The notes below the pieces were generated by a model that saw only the letters and a program-made list of their open reading frames with translations, had not been told where the DNA came from and made no database searches. From Chelydra serpentina (taxonomy: Eukaryota; Chordata; Testudines; Chelydridae), in the NCBI GenBank assembly GCA_037349315.1, contig JBAIAC010000003.1:16492501-16556500 (forward strand): 64,000 nucleotides of DNA. The letters run 5' to 3'. Numbering within the stretch: the first letter of the stretch is position 1; every line of letters begins with the position of its first letter. This document shows positions 10,196 to 21,634 of this stretch, piece by piece. The position numbers and the translations under genes are program-made.

Positions 10196-10961
10196 TGTAG
10201 CAAAGCAAAGACTTACGGGCGTGGCACCTCCTGCTGGTCATCCCGGAGATTAGCAGTTTCCCAGCCTTGGAGCGCCCTCTGCTGGCCGATGTCTCACTGG
10301 CCCCGTGTCCCTCCCAGTGCCCCTTTGCCCTGGGGTTCTGCTCCACCAGTACCCCACACTCTGGGTCTCCCCTCCCCCAGGGACCCCCCAACCCTCTATC
10401 CCCACCTTGCCTCAGTCTATGGCCACTGCCAGTCGTCATCTAGCCCCGGTTCACTGGGGCAGACTGCAGTCTGTAAACCACTCGTCACTGGCAAGGGGGG
10501 TTTTGCACCTGCTGCTTCTGCCTAACCTCCTTCCTTGGAGGTTTTTAAGGTCAGGCTTGACAAAGCCCTGGCTGGGATGATCTAGTTGGGGTTGGTCCTG
10601 CTTTGAGCAGGGGGTTGGACTAGATGACCTCCTGAGGTCCCTTCCAACCCTGAGATTCTATGATTCTATGATTCTAACCCCCAGGCTGCACCTTTGCAAC
10701 CCCAGTACCTGCGACCCTGCTCAACATCTGCAGCCTAGGCAGTTGCCAGGCTGGAGCTCCCAGCACTGCTCTGTTGCCTGTCCCCTAAGCTCCCAGGCAG
10801 CCAGGTCCTTCTCCCTCTAAAGCTGGAGAGAGACTGTTTGCTCCTAGCTCACAGCCCCTTTTTAGGACCAGCTGTGGCCTGATTGGGGCGTGGCCCCAGC
10901 TGCGGCTGCTCCCCCAATCAGCCTAGCCTTTCACAGGAGCAGGGGTGACTGCCCCGCTACA
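10196..10961. mobile_element. Solo LTR with 5-base target duplication CTCCC
   Basis: The insertion begins TGTAGCAAAGC and ends CCCCGCTACA, a TG...CA unit with inverted TGTAGC/GCTACA tips. CTCCC flanks it at 10191-10195 and 10962-10966, and joining the flanks restores the CR1 sequence CCTCCCCCACTGCAAC. The length is 766 bases including a nested CR1 at 10527. It is a retroviral or Gypsy-type solo LTR; the family is not determined. Confidence 0.8.
10527..10676 (+). mobile_element. CR1 LINE 3' end nested in the solo LTR
   Basis: CTTGGAGGTTTTTAAGGTCA through TAGTTGGGGTTGGTCCTGCT to ATTCTATGATTCTATGATTC, almost identical to the young full copy at 18.6-22.4 kb in opposite orientation. CTAACC on both sides may be the target duplication. 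Confidence 0.85.
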
Positions 10962-11050
10962 CTCCCCCACTGCAACCTGAGACCATTGCTCCTTGTTCTG
11001 TCCTCTGCCGCCACTGAGAACTGCCGAGCTCCATCCTCCTTGCACCCTAG
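10962..11050 (-). mobile_element. CR1 LINE 3' end, part 2
   Basis: CACTGCAACCTGAGACCATT and TTGTTCTGTCCTCTGCCGCC continue the CR1 broken off at 10195 and fade out near 11050. Confidence 0.8.
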
Positions 11051-12370
11051 GACTTCCCCTCCGCGCTAAGCTGTGGTTAGGGTTGGGGTGCCGGGGTGGA
11101 GGGTGCAGCTGCAAGTGGTTGGTGCCCCCTCACCTCTCCTCACTGAGGTGACACTTGCTCTGTGATTTTGTTTAATCTCTTGTCCCTGGAAAGCTGCACA
11201 ACTCATCCCAGGACAGAAGCATCACATCTCGGTATGACTTTAAAAAAGATTTTAATAAGAAAAAAGCAGAAATTCAAGCTGAAAAGAAATCACATGAATA
11301 AAAGAAAGCAGGAAAATTCTACACAGTTTGATCAATGGAAAATTATACACAGGAAATTTGGCAACTTTTTCCTTGATTCGCTTGTATTTCCTGCAACTGT
11401 AGAAGCCTCTCTGAACAGTATTATCTCAGTGTGCCACAGCTGAGCTTTTCTCAGAGAAAGAAGCTGATCATGTAGAGTTTGCTGCCTCATATTGTATTTT
11501 ATCTAAACTCAGTTATTCTTCTATTGATGATCCAAGGATGCTATGTTCAGATTCTTCATAGTCTGGGTCATGAGAGGTCATCTTTCACCAACCCAGAGCC
11601 ATTTTCACTTCTTAGTGAATGCAGACTCTAACCTGAAAATATTATATTAAATATATTAAATGTGTATATTATATTAAAAATATATATAAAACATTCTAAT
11701 CTATTTCATCATTCTATATTTAGATGCACTAGTATAGCAAGGCTGTGCACCCTACAGTATGGATAAGATTTTATCCCCTCTTTATTCTTCTAACTGGGCC
11801 CATGACAAGTTTTGATCCATTAGGTTGATGTACATCCCAATAAACACTAGTAAGATCTGCTGAGTGACAAAACTTACTGCACCACATCACGTATAAAACT
11901 CAAGCACTTAAAAGCAAAGAACTGAATATCATACATTGAAGAGAGGTTTAAGAGCAGAGAGGGAGGAGGTGGCTTCATGGGTGGGGGCTACTGGCAGATT
12001 GTGCAATGGGAGGACAACACCAAGGAGAATTGTGGTAAAGAACCTCACCATGTTTGGGTTGTACATTAAGAGACATTTCTAGGAAAAGAGGCAGAGGAAA
12101 GAGAGGCAGCACATTTATCCTTCTAACAAGATCCTGCCCGAGCTTTTGAAAACTTTGCAAAACAGATAAAGGCAGTTTGTACACAAACTGTGACATTTAG
12201 AAAGAGGGAGAACATCAGAGCCAGAAGAATACAGCACCGCTGAGTAGCGAGGTTTTGAAAATTCAATGGTTGGGCAACCTGTCAAGTCTAGACAAATTGA
12301 TGATAAGAGTAGGTTTGCAAAGACCAAACACCACTCCAATTCTGCTGTGAAAACATCACTTCTTGTCTTA
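11051..12370. other. No gene recognised
   Basis: A/T-rich from 11160 on, with (AT)-rich tracts at 11640-11690. No SRCR, CUB, ZP or membrane-anchor exon is recognisable on the minus strand, where the 3' end of the SRCR gene might have been expected. Confidence 0.4.
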
Positions 12371-12635
12371 GGACTGGTCTACACTAGAGATGCTATAACT
12401 ATGCCATTGTAGCACCCTAATGTAGACACAGCAATGAATGGGGTTTTTCCATTGCTGTAGGCACTCTACCTCCGCAAGCAGTGGTAGCTAGATCAACGGA
12501 GGCATTCTTCTGTAGACCTAGTTTTGTCTACACCAGGGGTTAGATCATCATAGCTACAGTGCTCAGGGGGGTGAATTTTTCACACCCTTGAGTCATGTAG
12601 CTATATTGATCTAAATTTGATGTGTAGATCAGGCC
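12371..12635. mobile_element. Harbinger-like MITE
   Basis: Ends GGACTGGTCTACACTAG and GTGTAGATCAGGCC, preceded by TTA and followed by TGA, a possible decayed TTA duplication. AGCTA and GATC blocks inside match the other copies. Confidence 0.65.
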
Positions 12636-13169
12636 TGAGTTCCCAAAAGTGGGTGCCTAAATCTTCAATAGAGTATCCAAAATTCCTCTCTAAATTGCTG
12701 TAATGGGCCTGTCTAAAGAGGAAATCCACTGAGAAGAGTGTGCATGGACAGGTTCAGGTAGGTACACGAGGAAAATGATGCCTGGGAACAATTTAAAAGG
12801 AAGCTGCCCCCCAGATAGTTTTGTATAATGAAATACAGAGATAAATCTTTAAAAACAAATTGTTCTCTGTTTATCACTTGCATCCTAAACTTGACATCAT
12901 TTAAAAAAAAGTTTTAATTTCAATACATTTCCCTGAAAAAGCATGGCCAATAAACTACCCTTAGTCTGCACCACACTAACATCAGTGGGAGATGAACCTA
13001 CTATTCAGGGAAGGATATGCCTGTTACAGTGGCATCTGAAAGAGCAGCTAGAGGAAACTGAATTTGGCACACATTAAAGGCTCATAAGGGGCATTATGAC
13101 AGAAAAGAGGACTGTGCTTACCATTCTTGTTATTTCGTACATTTGTAAAACATTAAATCAACACACTGG
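12636..13169. other. No gene recognised
   Basis: A/T-rich unassigned sequence; nothing to report. Confidence 0.35.
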
Positions 13170-13562
13170 CCCAGATTTTTCAACAGAGCTCATTTAGGCT
13201 CAGTAATAAGGGGCCAATTTTCAAAAGAGCTCTGCCTGGTACAACCCTCTGCTGTTCCAGCTATTCACCTTTCTTGAGCAGAAATTGCCATTTATGCAGA
13301 ATTGTGTGGTAAGATTTGTAGTGTACTCAGTGGTGACTAAGGTGAAAAGCACCAGACTACTCACTTCTGACCGAAAAATGGATTTGAACTCTGCCCTCAG
13401 GAGTTGAACGGTTAGTTATCATTCCAAATGAAAAAATGCCAGAAACAATCATGTGACTAGCAAAGTGTTTCTCTTGTGTCACATACAGCTATCTTCTCAT
13501 TCTACCGCTTCTCTCTTAGTTTTGCACCCAACATTATATTAATGCCCTGTTCAGCACAGCTT
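13170..13562 (-). repeat. SRCR array unit that has lost its exon
   Basis: GCAGAAATTGCCATTTATGC at 13280, then GATTTGAACTCTGCCCTCAGGA, AAATGCCAGAAACAATCATG and CATACAGCTATCTTCTCATT, line up with the donor-side intron flanks of the exons at 55.3 and 56.5 kb. The match runs to ATTAATGCCCTGTTCAGCAC, where an exon should begin about 20-40 bases later. Instead the sequence jumps into the 3' part of a CR1 at 13563. The exon and the CR1 5' part were deleted together. Confidence 0.65.
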
Positions 13563-13758
13563 TTGAAGGCTCCAGAGGCGAGCGACAAAGATGATCAAAG
13601 GGATGGAATGCAGCCGTACGAGCAAAGGCTGAAGGAACTGGGTATGTTTGGTTTGGAAAAGAGGAGATTAGGGGGGCACATGACAGTGGACTTCAAATAC
13701 TTGAAAGGCTGCTCTGCCACAAAAAAGATGGAGAAAAATTGTTTTCTCTTGCCACAGA
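13563..13758 (+). mobile_element. Old CR1 3' part, segment 1
   Basis: GAGGCGAGCGACAAAGATGA, ACTGGGTATGTTTGGTTTGG and ACTTCAAATACTTGAAAGGC correspond to the CR1 RT tail. Interrupted by a hAT MITE at GCCACAGA; continues at 14110. Confidence 0.85.
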
Positions 13759-14109
13759 CACAGGAGCCGACTTCCGGCGGCACCCGTGGGTGCCAACGCC
13801 GGGTGACGTTGCGTGGCCCTGCCCCCGACGCCGGGCACCACCCCCGACGCCAGGTGACGTCGCGGGCCCCCGCCCCCGACGCCAGGTGACATTGTGTGGC
13901 CCTCCCCTGACGCAACATCGCCCAGTGTCGGGGGCGAGGCCCCGCAACATCATCCGGTGCTGCGGTGAGCTAGGCATGGGCCCCGAGGCTGGCAGGGAGC
14001 TGGGCACGGGCATGGGGCAGGGGGGGAGCTGCCGGTGGGTGCTGAGCACCCACCAATTTTTCCCCATGGGTGCTCCAGCCCCAGAGCACCCACGGAGTCG
14101 GCGCCTATG
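13759..14109. mobile_element. GC-rich hAT MITE, 351 bases, with 8-base target duplication
   Basis: GCCACAGA stands on both sides (13751-13758 and 14110-14117), and joining them restores the CR1 sequence CTTGCCACAGAGGGCAGGAC. The ends are CACAGGAGCCGACTTC and GGAGTCGGCGCCTATG, inverted with three mismatches. Inside, a roughly 30-base GACGCC-GGTGACGT motif is repeated about four times (13795-13915). High CpG here belongs to the element and does not mark a promoter. Confidence 0.8.
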
Positions 14110-14340
14110 GCCACAGAGGGCAGGACAAGAGGCAGTGGGTGCAAACTACAGAATAGTACATTTAGATTAAATCTCAGAAAAAAAACTTAACTGTAAGAGC
14201 AGTAGGACACTGGGATATGATGGCTGTCTATGGAGGTTGTGGAAGCCCCTTTGCTGGATATTTTCAAAAGAAGGCTGGATTCCATTAGATGACCCTTGTG
14301 GTCTCTTCTAACCTTGTAATTCTCTGATTTTAAAATCACA
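14110..14340 (+). mobile_element. Old CR1 3' part, segment 2
   Basis: GGCAGGACAAGAGGCAGTGG to TGACCCTTGTGGTCTCTTCTA and TCTGATTTTAAA, the end of the CR1. It then runs into the donor-side flank shared by all lower-array units. Confidence 0.8.
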
Positions 14341-14588
14341 TTATTTTTAGACATTTTCTGATTTGGGGGGCCTGATTCATGATTTTTGAACACTTGGGCT
14401 TGGCACAGCTGGAAAGTCTGGTTACTGTTCCACAGGAATATATAACAAAAGAATTGTGTGACCAGGAAGGAGACTCTCCACAGTCATACTCTGGCTCTTC
14501 ACATTTTATGGCTTCTCTGTTAGTTAACACCCACCTTTTATATAAACCCCCTATTCACTAGAGTCAATAAAACTTTCAAAGAACAGAC

Positions 14589-14903
14589 CTGAGCAGAGAA
14601 CTCCAGCATCTTCACCGTGCCCACAGTTCTGCTGACCCCATCCTCTGGAGGAACAGTCCCGAAGATAGGATTCGCTTCCAGAGCAACTCACATCATCCAG
14701 CCAGATCTGCCCTGATCCTTGCCCATAATGAGCTGAACCAGTAGCATTGATGGCGCGTCCACATCCCAATTCTTGGCAAACAACATTGGCATCTGACGTG
14801 TCCCAGGAATCATCACAGACTGTGCCCCAGGTGCCATTGTAATGAATCTCCACTCTCCCAGAGCAAGGATCTCCCCCATTCACCAGTCTGACCTGTTTGC
14901 TTC
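14589..14903 (-). CDS. SRCR domain exon (group B)
   Basis: The acceptor is TTTTTTTCTCTACAG|GA and the donor CTGCTCAG|GTCTGT. 315 bases, phase 1-1, no stop. All eight cysteines are present, with the hallmarks [31 protein letters not shown] and [13 protein letters not shown]-glycosylation sequons occur at N23 (NGT) and, unlike most copies, at N53 (NAT in place of NAP). This is the most 3' SRCR exon in the window. The next unit downstream has lost its exon, and no terminal exon was found. Closest relative in the window: the exon at 24821. Confidence 0.88.
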
Positions 14904-14959
14904 CTGTAGAGAAAAAAAATCCAACTTTTAATATCATATTCTTTAGTTCTTCTGACTAA

Positions 14960-16327
14960 TTTGAATGAATTCAAGTCAGCAGGGCCCAATGTTGTTCACC
15001 CCGTCTGTTAAAGGAATTAGCTGAAGAAATAGCCCACTGGTACTAATATCTGTAAACTCAGAGCTGACAGGAGAGGTCTCAGAAGACTGGAGAAGGGCTA
15101 ACAAAGTGCCCACGATTTAAAAAGGAAGGAACAAGAAATATGGGGAACTATAGACCTGTCAGCCTGACCTCCGTACCTGGGTAGCCACTAAAGCAAAGTA
15201 TAAAACATTCCATTTGTGACTAACCTGCAGGATGAAGGGATGATCATTAGAGCCCAGTATGGATTTACTACGAACAAATCATGCCAAACCAGTTTGATTT
15301 CGTTCTTTGACAGGGTAACTTGTTTGGGCTTAAGGGAATATGCTGCACACAATATACCTGGATTTTAGCAAGTTTTTGACACATTCCCACATGACATTCT
15401 GATAAGCAAGCTGGACAAATGCCAGTTTGGCGGAACTACCATTAAGAGAATACATAATTGGTTAACCAACCACAAACAGAGAGTAACTTTTTAATGGAAT
15501 GATGTCAGACTGGAGGGAGGTCTCAAGTAAGGTTCCACAGGGATCTGTTTTGGGCCCAGTGTTCTGTAACACATTAATTTGTGACCTGGATGTAGGAATA
15601 GATAGCATACTGATCACATTTGCAGCTGAGAAGGATCTGGGAGTTGGGGTGGGTCACAACCTCAGCAGGAGTCAGCAATGAGATGCTGTTGCAAAAAAAG
15701 CAAATGCAATTTCAGATTGCATTAAAAAAAGGCATAGTATGCGAATCACGGGAGGTGATGGGAATGCTCTACTTGGTGCTGGTAGAGCCTCAGTCAGAGC
15801 ACTATGTACAGTTTTGGTCACCAGTGTATAGAAAGGATGTAGAGAAACTGGAAAGGATCCAGAGGCTAGTGACAAAGATGATCAAAGGGATGGAATGCAG
15901 CCATATGAGCAAAGCTTGAAGGAACTGGGTATGTTTAGTTTGGAAAAGAGGAGATTTAGGGGGTACATGATAATGATCTTCAAATACTTGAAAGGCTGCC
16001 CAAAAAGAGATGGAGCAACATTGCCCTCTTGCAAGAGAGGGCAGGACAAGAGCAGGGCAGGACAGGCAGGACAACTACAGCATGGCACATTTAGATTAAA
16101 TCTCATGAAAAACTTCCTAACTGTAATAACAGTAGGACAATTGAACAGACTGTCTGGGAGGTTGTGGAATCTCCTTCACCGGAGGTTTCCAAAAGAAGGC
16201 TGGATAGCCATCTGTCTTGGATGGTTAGACAAAACAAATCCTACATCTTGACAAGGGGTTCAACCAGATGACACATGTGGTCCCTTTTAACCCTATGTTC
16301 TATGATTCCATGATTTTAAATCATATG
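14960..16327 (+). mobile_element. Old CR1 LINE in antisense to the SRCR gene
   Basis: It begins within the RT region (reading near FKSAGPNVVHPV, the counterpart of [15 protein letters not shown] in the intact CR1), about 60 bases beyond the SRCR acceptor. It runs to the 3' end at 16327 (CTATGTTCTATGATTCCATG). The frame is broken many times. The orthologous copy at 25190-27555 carries a solo LTR that is absent here. Confidence 0.85.
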
Positions 16328-17423
16328 ATTTTATAGACTCATAGACTTTAAGGTCAGAAGGGACCATTATGATCATCTAGTCTGACCTCCTGCACAATGC
16401 AGGCCACAGAATCTCACCCACCCACTCCTGGAATAATCCTCTCACCTATGTCTCAGCTATTGAAGTCCTCAAATCGTGGTTTGAAGACATCAAGATGCAG
16501 AGAATCCTCCAGCAAGTGACCCGTGCCCCATGCTGCAGAGGACGGCGGAAAAACTCCAGGGCCTCTGCCAATCTACCCTGGAGGAAAATTCCTTCCCGAC
16601 ACCAAATATGGCGATCAGCTGAACCCTGAGCACGTGGGCAAGACTCACCAGCCAGACACTCGGGAAAAAGTTCTCTGTAGTAACTTCTAACATCCCATCA
16701 CTGACCATTAGTCCTATTTACCACTGATGGCAATTAACTGACCTTTGACATCAAACCATCCCCTCCATAAACGTATCTAGCTTAATCTTGAAGCTAGATA
16801 GGTCTTTTGCCCCCACTGCTTCCCTTGGAAGGCTGTTCCAGAACTTCACTCCTCTGATGGTTAGAAACCTTCATCTAATTTCAAGTCTAAACTTCCTGAT
16901 GGCCAGTTTATATCCATTTGTTCTTTTGTCCACATTGGTACTGAGCTTAAATAATTCCTCTCCCTCCCTGGTATTTATCCCTCTGATATATTTAAAGAGA
17001 ACAATCATATCTCCCCTCAGCCTTCTTTTGGTTAAGGTAAACAAACCAAGCTCCTTGAGTCTCCTTTCATACGACAGGTTTTCCATTCCTTGGATCATCC
17101 TAGTGGCCCTTCTTTGTACCTGTTCGAGTTTAAATTCATCCCTCTTAGAGACTATAACTGCACACAGTATTCCAAATGAGGTCTCACCAATGCCTTGTAT
17201 AACGGTACTAACACCTCCTTCTCTCTACTAGAAATACCTTGCCTGATGCATCCCAAGACCGCATTAGCTTTATTCACGACCATATCACATTGGCGACTCA
17301 TAGTCATCCTGTGATGAACCAGTTTACTAAATTCTTTAGTCCAATCCACTTCCCTAACTAATTTCCTTAATTTATTAAAGTTAGCCCTTTTGAAATAAAA
17401 AACCCTAGTCTCAGATTTATTTT
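16328..17423 (-). mobile_element. CR1 LINE, internally deleted, inserted in the old CR1 tail
   Basis: The 3' end at the low coordinate reads ATAGACTCATAGACTTTAAG. Two frames of the RT tail are visible (17098-16871: YERRLKELGLFTLTKRRLRG; 17430-17152: VNKANAVLGCIRQGISSREK). The 17430 frame starts with FYFKRANFNKLRKLVREVDW, which belongs to the endonuclease end, then jumps to the RT tail, so an internal stretch is missing. ATTTT lies on both sides. The matching site at 27555 is empty, so this insertion followed the duplication. Confidence 0.8.
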
Positions 17424-17635
17424 CAGCCAATTTCCTGATTTTGGGGACCTAATTCATGATTTTTGAACACTTGGTTTGACAGAGCTGGAAGGTCTGGTTA
17501 CTATTCTACAGGAATATAGGTCAAAAGAATTGTGTGACCAGCAAGGAGACACTCCACTGCCATACTCAAGGTTCTTCTCATTTTATGGCTTCTCAGTTAG
17601 TTACCACCCACTTACAAAGCTTTCAAAGAACAGAC

Positions 17636-17950
17636 CTGAGCAGAGAACTCCAGCGTCTTCACTGTGCCCACAGTTGTGCTGACCCCATCCTCTGGAGGAA
17701 CAGTCCCGAAGATAGGATTCACTTCCAGAGCAACTCACATCATCCAGCCAGATCTGCCCTGATCCTTGCCCATAATGAGCTGAACCAGGTGCATTGATGG
17801 CCCGTCCACATCCCAATTCTTGGCAAATGACATCGGCATCTGACGTGTCCCAGGAATCATCACAGACTGTGCCCCAGATGCCATTGTAATAAATTTCCAC
17901 TCTCCCAGCACATCGATCTACCCCATTCACCAGTCTGATCTGTTTGCTTC
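17636..17950 (-). CDS. SRCR domain exon (group B)
   Basis: The acceptor is ATTTATCCCTTACAG|GA and the donor CTCAG|GTCTGT. 315 bases. Eight cysteines; [20 protein letters not shown] shows that the usual NGT sequon is lost (NGI). [18 protein letters not shown] and [12 protein letters not shown] follow. The acceptor region (AAGGGATAAATTGCACATAT) is nearly identical to that of the exon at 35385, its duplicate. Confidence 0.88.
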
Positions 17951-18009
17951 CTGTAAGGGATAAATTGCACATATTAATATCACATTCCTTTGATCTTCTT
18001 ACTAATTTG

Positions 18010-18330
18010 CGTGAATTTATGTCAGGAGGGCCTGATTTTATTCACCCCAGTGTGCTAAATGAATTAGCTGAAGAAATCTCGGTGCCACTTGCAATAATAT
18101 TTGCAAATTCATGGATGTCAGTAGAGGTCTGGGAAGACTGGCTCGGAACTAACATAGCACCTATCTTTAAAAAGGGGGAAAAGGAGGATGGGGAACTATA
18201 GACCGGGCATCCTGACTAATGTATAAAACTAGCAATTTGTGATTACCTGGAGGATGAAGGGATGATCACTAGGACCCTGCCTGGATTTATTAAGAACATA
18301 TCATACCAAACCAGTTTGATATTATTCTAA
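18010..18330 (+). mobile_element. Old CR1, segment 1 of a multiply interrupted copy
   Basis: It starts at residues corresponding to [36 protein letters not shown] and GGATTTATTAAGAACATATC are RT codons, decayed. It is interrupted at TAA by a Harbinger-like MITE and resumes at 18613, then at 22426. Confidence 0.8.
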
Positions 18331-18612
18331 GGGCTTGTCTGCACTTTGTGCTGGATTGACGGGCAGTGATCAATCCAGCGGGGGTCGATTTATTGCATCT
18401 AGTCTAGACGCTATAAATCAACCACCGAACACTCTCCGCTACTCCACCAGAATGAGAGGTGCAGGCGGAGTCAATGGGAGAGCATCAGCTGTCGATGTAC
18501 CGCAGTGAGTAGACAGCCAAATAGATCTAAGTAGGTCAACTTTAGCTACGTTATGCACATAGCTGAAGTTGTGTATCTTAGATCGACCCCCCTCGGTAGT
18601 GTAGACAAGCCC
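18331..18612. mobile_element. Harbinger-like MITE with TAA target duplication
   Basis: GGGCTTGTCTGCACTTTG and AGTGTAGACAAGCCC form the terminal inverted repeats. TAA at 18328-18330 and 18613-18615 is the target duplication. This is the best-preserved copy of the family here and supports the Harbinger assignment. Its left part also survives at 36078-36149. Confidence 0.8.
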
Positions 18613-18740
18613 TAAGACACGGTAATTGGTTTTGAGGATGAAGGAATCATAGAATCATAGAATCATAGAATCTCAGGGTTGGAAGGGACCTCAGGAGGTC
18701 ATCTAGTCCAACCCCCTGCTCAAAGCAGGACCAACCCCAA

Positions 18741-21590
18741 CTAGATCATCCCAGCCAGGGCTTTGTCAAGCCTAACCTTAAAAACCTCTAAGGAAGTAGA
18801 TTCCACCACCTCCCTAGGTAACCCATTCCAGTGCTTCACCACCCTACTAGTGAAAATGTTTTTCCTAATATCCAACCTAAACCTCCCCCTCTGCAACTTG
18901 AGACCATTACTCCTTGTTCTGTCATCTTCTACCACTGAGAACAGTCTAGATCCAGCCTCTTTGGAACCCCCTTTTAGGTAGTTGAAAGCAGCTATCAAAT
19001 CCCCCCTCACTCTTCTCTTCTGCAGGGTAAACAAGCCCAGTTCCCTCAGACTCTCCTCATAAGTCATGTGCTCCAGCCCCCTAATCATTTTTGTTGCCCT
19101 CCGTTGGACTCTTTCCAATTTATCCACATCCTTTTTGTAGTGTGGGGCCCAAAACTGGACACAGTACTCCAAATGAGGCCTCACCAGTGCCGAATAGAGG
19201 GGAATAATCACCTCCCTCGATCTGCTGGAAATGCCCCTACTTATACAGCCCAAAATGCCGTTAGCCTTCTTGGCAACAAGGGCACACTGTTGACTCATAT
19301 TCAGCTTTTCGTCCACTGTAACCCCTAGGTCCTTTTCTGCAGAACTGCTGCCCAGCCATTCGGTCCCTAGTCTGTAGCAGTGCATGGGATTCTTCCGTCC
19401 TAAGTGCAGGACTCTGCACTTGTCCTTGTTGAACCTCATCAGATTTCTTTTGGCCCAATCCTCTAATTTGTCTAGGTCCCTCTGTATCCTGTCCCTACCC
19501 TCCAGCGTATCAACCACTCCTCCCAGTTTAGTGTCATCTGCAAACTTGCTAAGGGTGCAGTCCACACCATCCTCCAGGTCGTTGATGAAGATATTGAACA
19601 AAACCGGCCCCAGCACCGACCCTTGGGGCACTCCACTTGATACCGGCTGCCAACTAGACATGGAGCCATTGATCACTACCCGTTGAGCACGACCATCCAG
19701 CCAGTTTTCTATCCACCTTACCGTCCATTCATCCAGCCCATACTTCTTTAACTTGCTGGCAAGAACGCTGTGCGAGACTGTATCAAAAGCTTTGCTAAAG
19801 TCAAGAAATAGCACATCCACTGCTTTCCCCTCATCCACAGAGCCAGTTATCTCATCATAGAAGACAATTAGGTTAGTCAGGCATGACTTGCCCTTGGTGA
19901 ATCCATGCTGACTGTTCCTGATCACTTTCCCCTCCTTTAAGTGGTTCAAAATTGATTCCTTGAGGACCTGTTCCATGATTTTTCCAGCGATTGAGGTGAG
20001 ACTGACTGGCCTGTAGTTCCCCGGATCTTCCTTCTTCCCTTTTTTAAAGATGGGCACTACATTAGCTTTTTTCCAGTCATCCGGGACCTCCCCCGATTGC
20101 CATGATTTGTCAAAGATAATGGCCAATGGCTCTGCAATCACATCGGCCAACTCCTTTAGCACCCTCGGATGCAGTGCATCCGGCCCCATGGACTTGTGTT
20201 CGTCCAGCTTTTCTAAATAGTCCCGAACTACTTCTTTCTCCACAGAGGGCTGGTCACCTCCTCCCCATACCGTGCTGCGGAGTGCAGCCATCTGGGAGCT
20301 GCCCTTGTCTGTGAAGACAGAGGCAAAAAAAGCATTGAGTACACTAGCTTTCTCCACATCCTCTGTCACAAGGTTCCCTCCCTCATTCAGTAAGGGGCCC
20401 ACACGTTCCTTGACTTTCTTCTTGTTGCTCACATACCTGAAGAAACCCTTCTTGTTACTCCTAACATCTCCAGCTAGCTGCAACTCCAAGTGTGATTTGG
20501 CCTTCCTAATTTCACTCCTGCATGCCTGAACAATATTTTTATACTCCTCCCTGGTCATTTGTCCAATCTTCCACTTCTTGTAAGCTGCTTTTTTGTGTTT
20601 AAGACGAGCAAGGATTTCACTGTTAAGCCAAGCTGGTCGCCTGCCATATTTACTTTTCTTTCTACACATCGGGATGGTTTGTTCCTGCAACCTCAATAAG
20701 GTTTCTTTAAAATACAGCCAGCTTTCCTCGACTCCTTTCCCCCTCATGTTATTCTCCCAGGGGACCTTGCCCATCAGTTCCCTGAGGGAGTCAAAGTCTG
20801 CTTTTCTGAAGTCCAGGCTCTGTATTCTACTGTTCTCCTTTCTTCCTTGTGTCAGGATCTTGAACTCGACCATCTCATGGTCACTGCCTCCCAGGTTCCC
20901 ATCCACTATTGCTTCCTCTACTATTTCTTCCCTGTTTGTGAGCAGCAGGTCAAGAAGAGCTTTTCCCCTAGTTGGTTCCTCCAGCACTTGCACCAGGAAA
21001 TTGTCCCCTACACTTTCCAAAAACTTCCTGGATTGTCTGTGGACCGCTGTATTGCTCTCCCAGCAGATGTCGGGGTGATTAAAGTCACCCATGAGAACCA
21101 GGGCCTGTGATCTAGTAACTTCTGTTAGTTGCTGGAAGAAAGCCTCGTCCACCTCATCCCCCTGGTCTGGTGGTCTGTAGCAGACTCCCACCACGACATT
21201 ACCCTTGTTGCTCACACTTCTCAATTTAATCCAGAGACTCTCAGGTTTTTCTGCAGTTTCATACTGGAGCTCTGAGCAGTCATACTGCTCTCTTACATAC
21301 AACGCAACTCCCCCACCTTTTCTGCCCTGCCTATCCTTCCTGAACAGTTTATATCCATCCATGACAGTACTCCAATCGTGTGAGTTATCCCACCAAGTCT
21401 CTGTTATTCCAATTACGTCATAATTCCTTGACTGTGCCAGGACTTCCAGTTCTCCCTGCTTGTTCCCCAGGCTTCTTGCATTTGTGTATAGGCATTTAAG
21501 ATAACTCACCGATTGTCCTGCTGTCCCAGTATGGGGCAGGAGCCCTCCCCTCTTGCACTCACCTACTTGTGCTTCCTCCCGGTATCCCAC
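18741..21590 (-). CDS. CR1 ORF2: endonuclease and reverse transcriptase
   Basis: 949 codons without a stop from the first usable start (GTG at 21590). The N-terminal part is an APE-type endonuclease with [18 protein letters not shown] (catalytic Glu), [20 protein letters not shown] (Asp, Asn) and [10 protein letters not shown] (SDH). The reverse transcriptase follows with [41 protein letters not shown] and [10 protein letters not shown] (the YxDD-equivalent FADD), then the usual Cys/Trp-containing tail and stop at 18741-18743. It nicks target DNA and copies the CR1 RNA in the nucleus. The frame stays open upstream of 21590 and overlaps the end of ORF1, but holds no ATG there, so initiation may use re-initiation or a frameshift. 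Confidence 0.88.
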   Translation of the reverse strand: MGYREEAQVGECKRGGLLPHTGTAGQSVSYLKCLYTNARSLGNKQGELEVLAQSRNYDVIGITETWWDNSHDWSTVMDGYKLFRKDRQGRKGGGVALYVREQYDCSELQYETAEKPESLWIKLRSVSNKGNVVVGVCYRPPDQGDEVDEAFFQQLTEVTRSQALVLMGDFNHPDICWESNTAVHRQSRKFLESVGDNFLVQVLEEPTRGKALLDLLLTNREEIVEEAIVDGNLGGSDHEMVEFKILTQGRKENSRIQSLDFRKADFDSLRELMGKVPWENNMRGKGVEESWLYFKETLLRLQEQTIPMCRKKSKYGRRPAWLNSEILARLKHKKAAYKKWKIGQMTREEYKNIVQACRSEIRKAKSHLELQLAGDVRSNKKGFFRYVSNKKKVKERVGPLLNEGGNLVTEDVEKASVLNAFFASVFTDKGSSQMAALRSTVWGGGDQPSVEKEVVRDYLEKLDEHKSMGPDALHPRVLKELADVIAEPLAIIFDKSWQSGEVPDDWKKANVVPIFKKGKKEDPGNYRPVSLTSIAGKIMEQVLKESILNHLKEGKVIRNSQHGFTKGKSCLTNLIVFYDEITGSVDEGKAVDVLFLDFSKAFDTVSHSVLASKLKKYGLDEWTVRWIENWLDGRAQRVVINGSMSSWQPVSSGVPQGSVLGPVLFNIFINDLEDGVDCTLSKFADDTKLGGVVDTLEGRDRIQRDLDKLEDWAKRNLMRFNKDKCRVLHLGRKNPMHCYRLGTEWLGSSSAEKDLGVTVDEKLNMSQQCALVAKKANGILGCISRGISSRSREVIIPLYSALVRPHLEYCVQFWAPHYKKDVDKLERVQRRATKMIRGLEHMTYEESLRELGLFTLQKRRVRGDLIAAFNYLKGGSKEAGSRLFSVVEDDRTRSNGLKLQRGRFRLDIRKNIFTSRVVKHWNGLPREVVESTSLEVFKVRLDKALAGMI

Positions 21591-21634
21591 TTCCCCACTT
21601 ACCTCGGGGCTTTGGTCTCCTTCCCCCGGTGAAC

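Noticed and set aside
11051..13169. Terminal (CUB, ZP or transmembrane) exon of the SRCR gene
   Set aside because: I looked for cysteine-rich, ZP-like or long hydrophobic frames on the minus strand with splice sites and found none convincing.
13759..14109. CpG island or promoter of the SRCR gene
   Set aside because: It is bounded by a perfect target duplication and inverted ends, so it is an inserted MITE; it also lies at the 3' side of the gene.
14688..14879. Recurring 63-codon minus-strand frames beginning MGQI/MGEI inside each SRCR exon
   Set aside because: They are the alternative reading frame of the SRCR exons (same bases at 17.7, 24.9, 27.9, 38.0, 40.2, 44.5, 47.8 and 59.1 kb); conserved only because the exons are.
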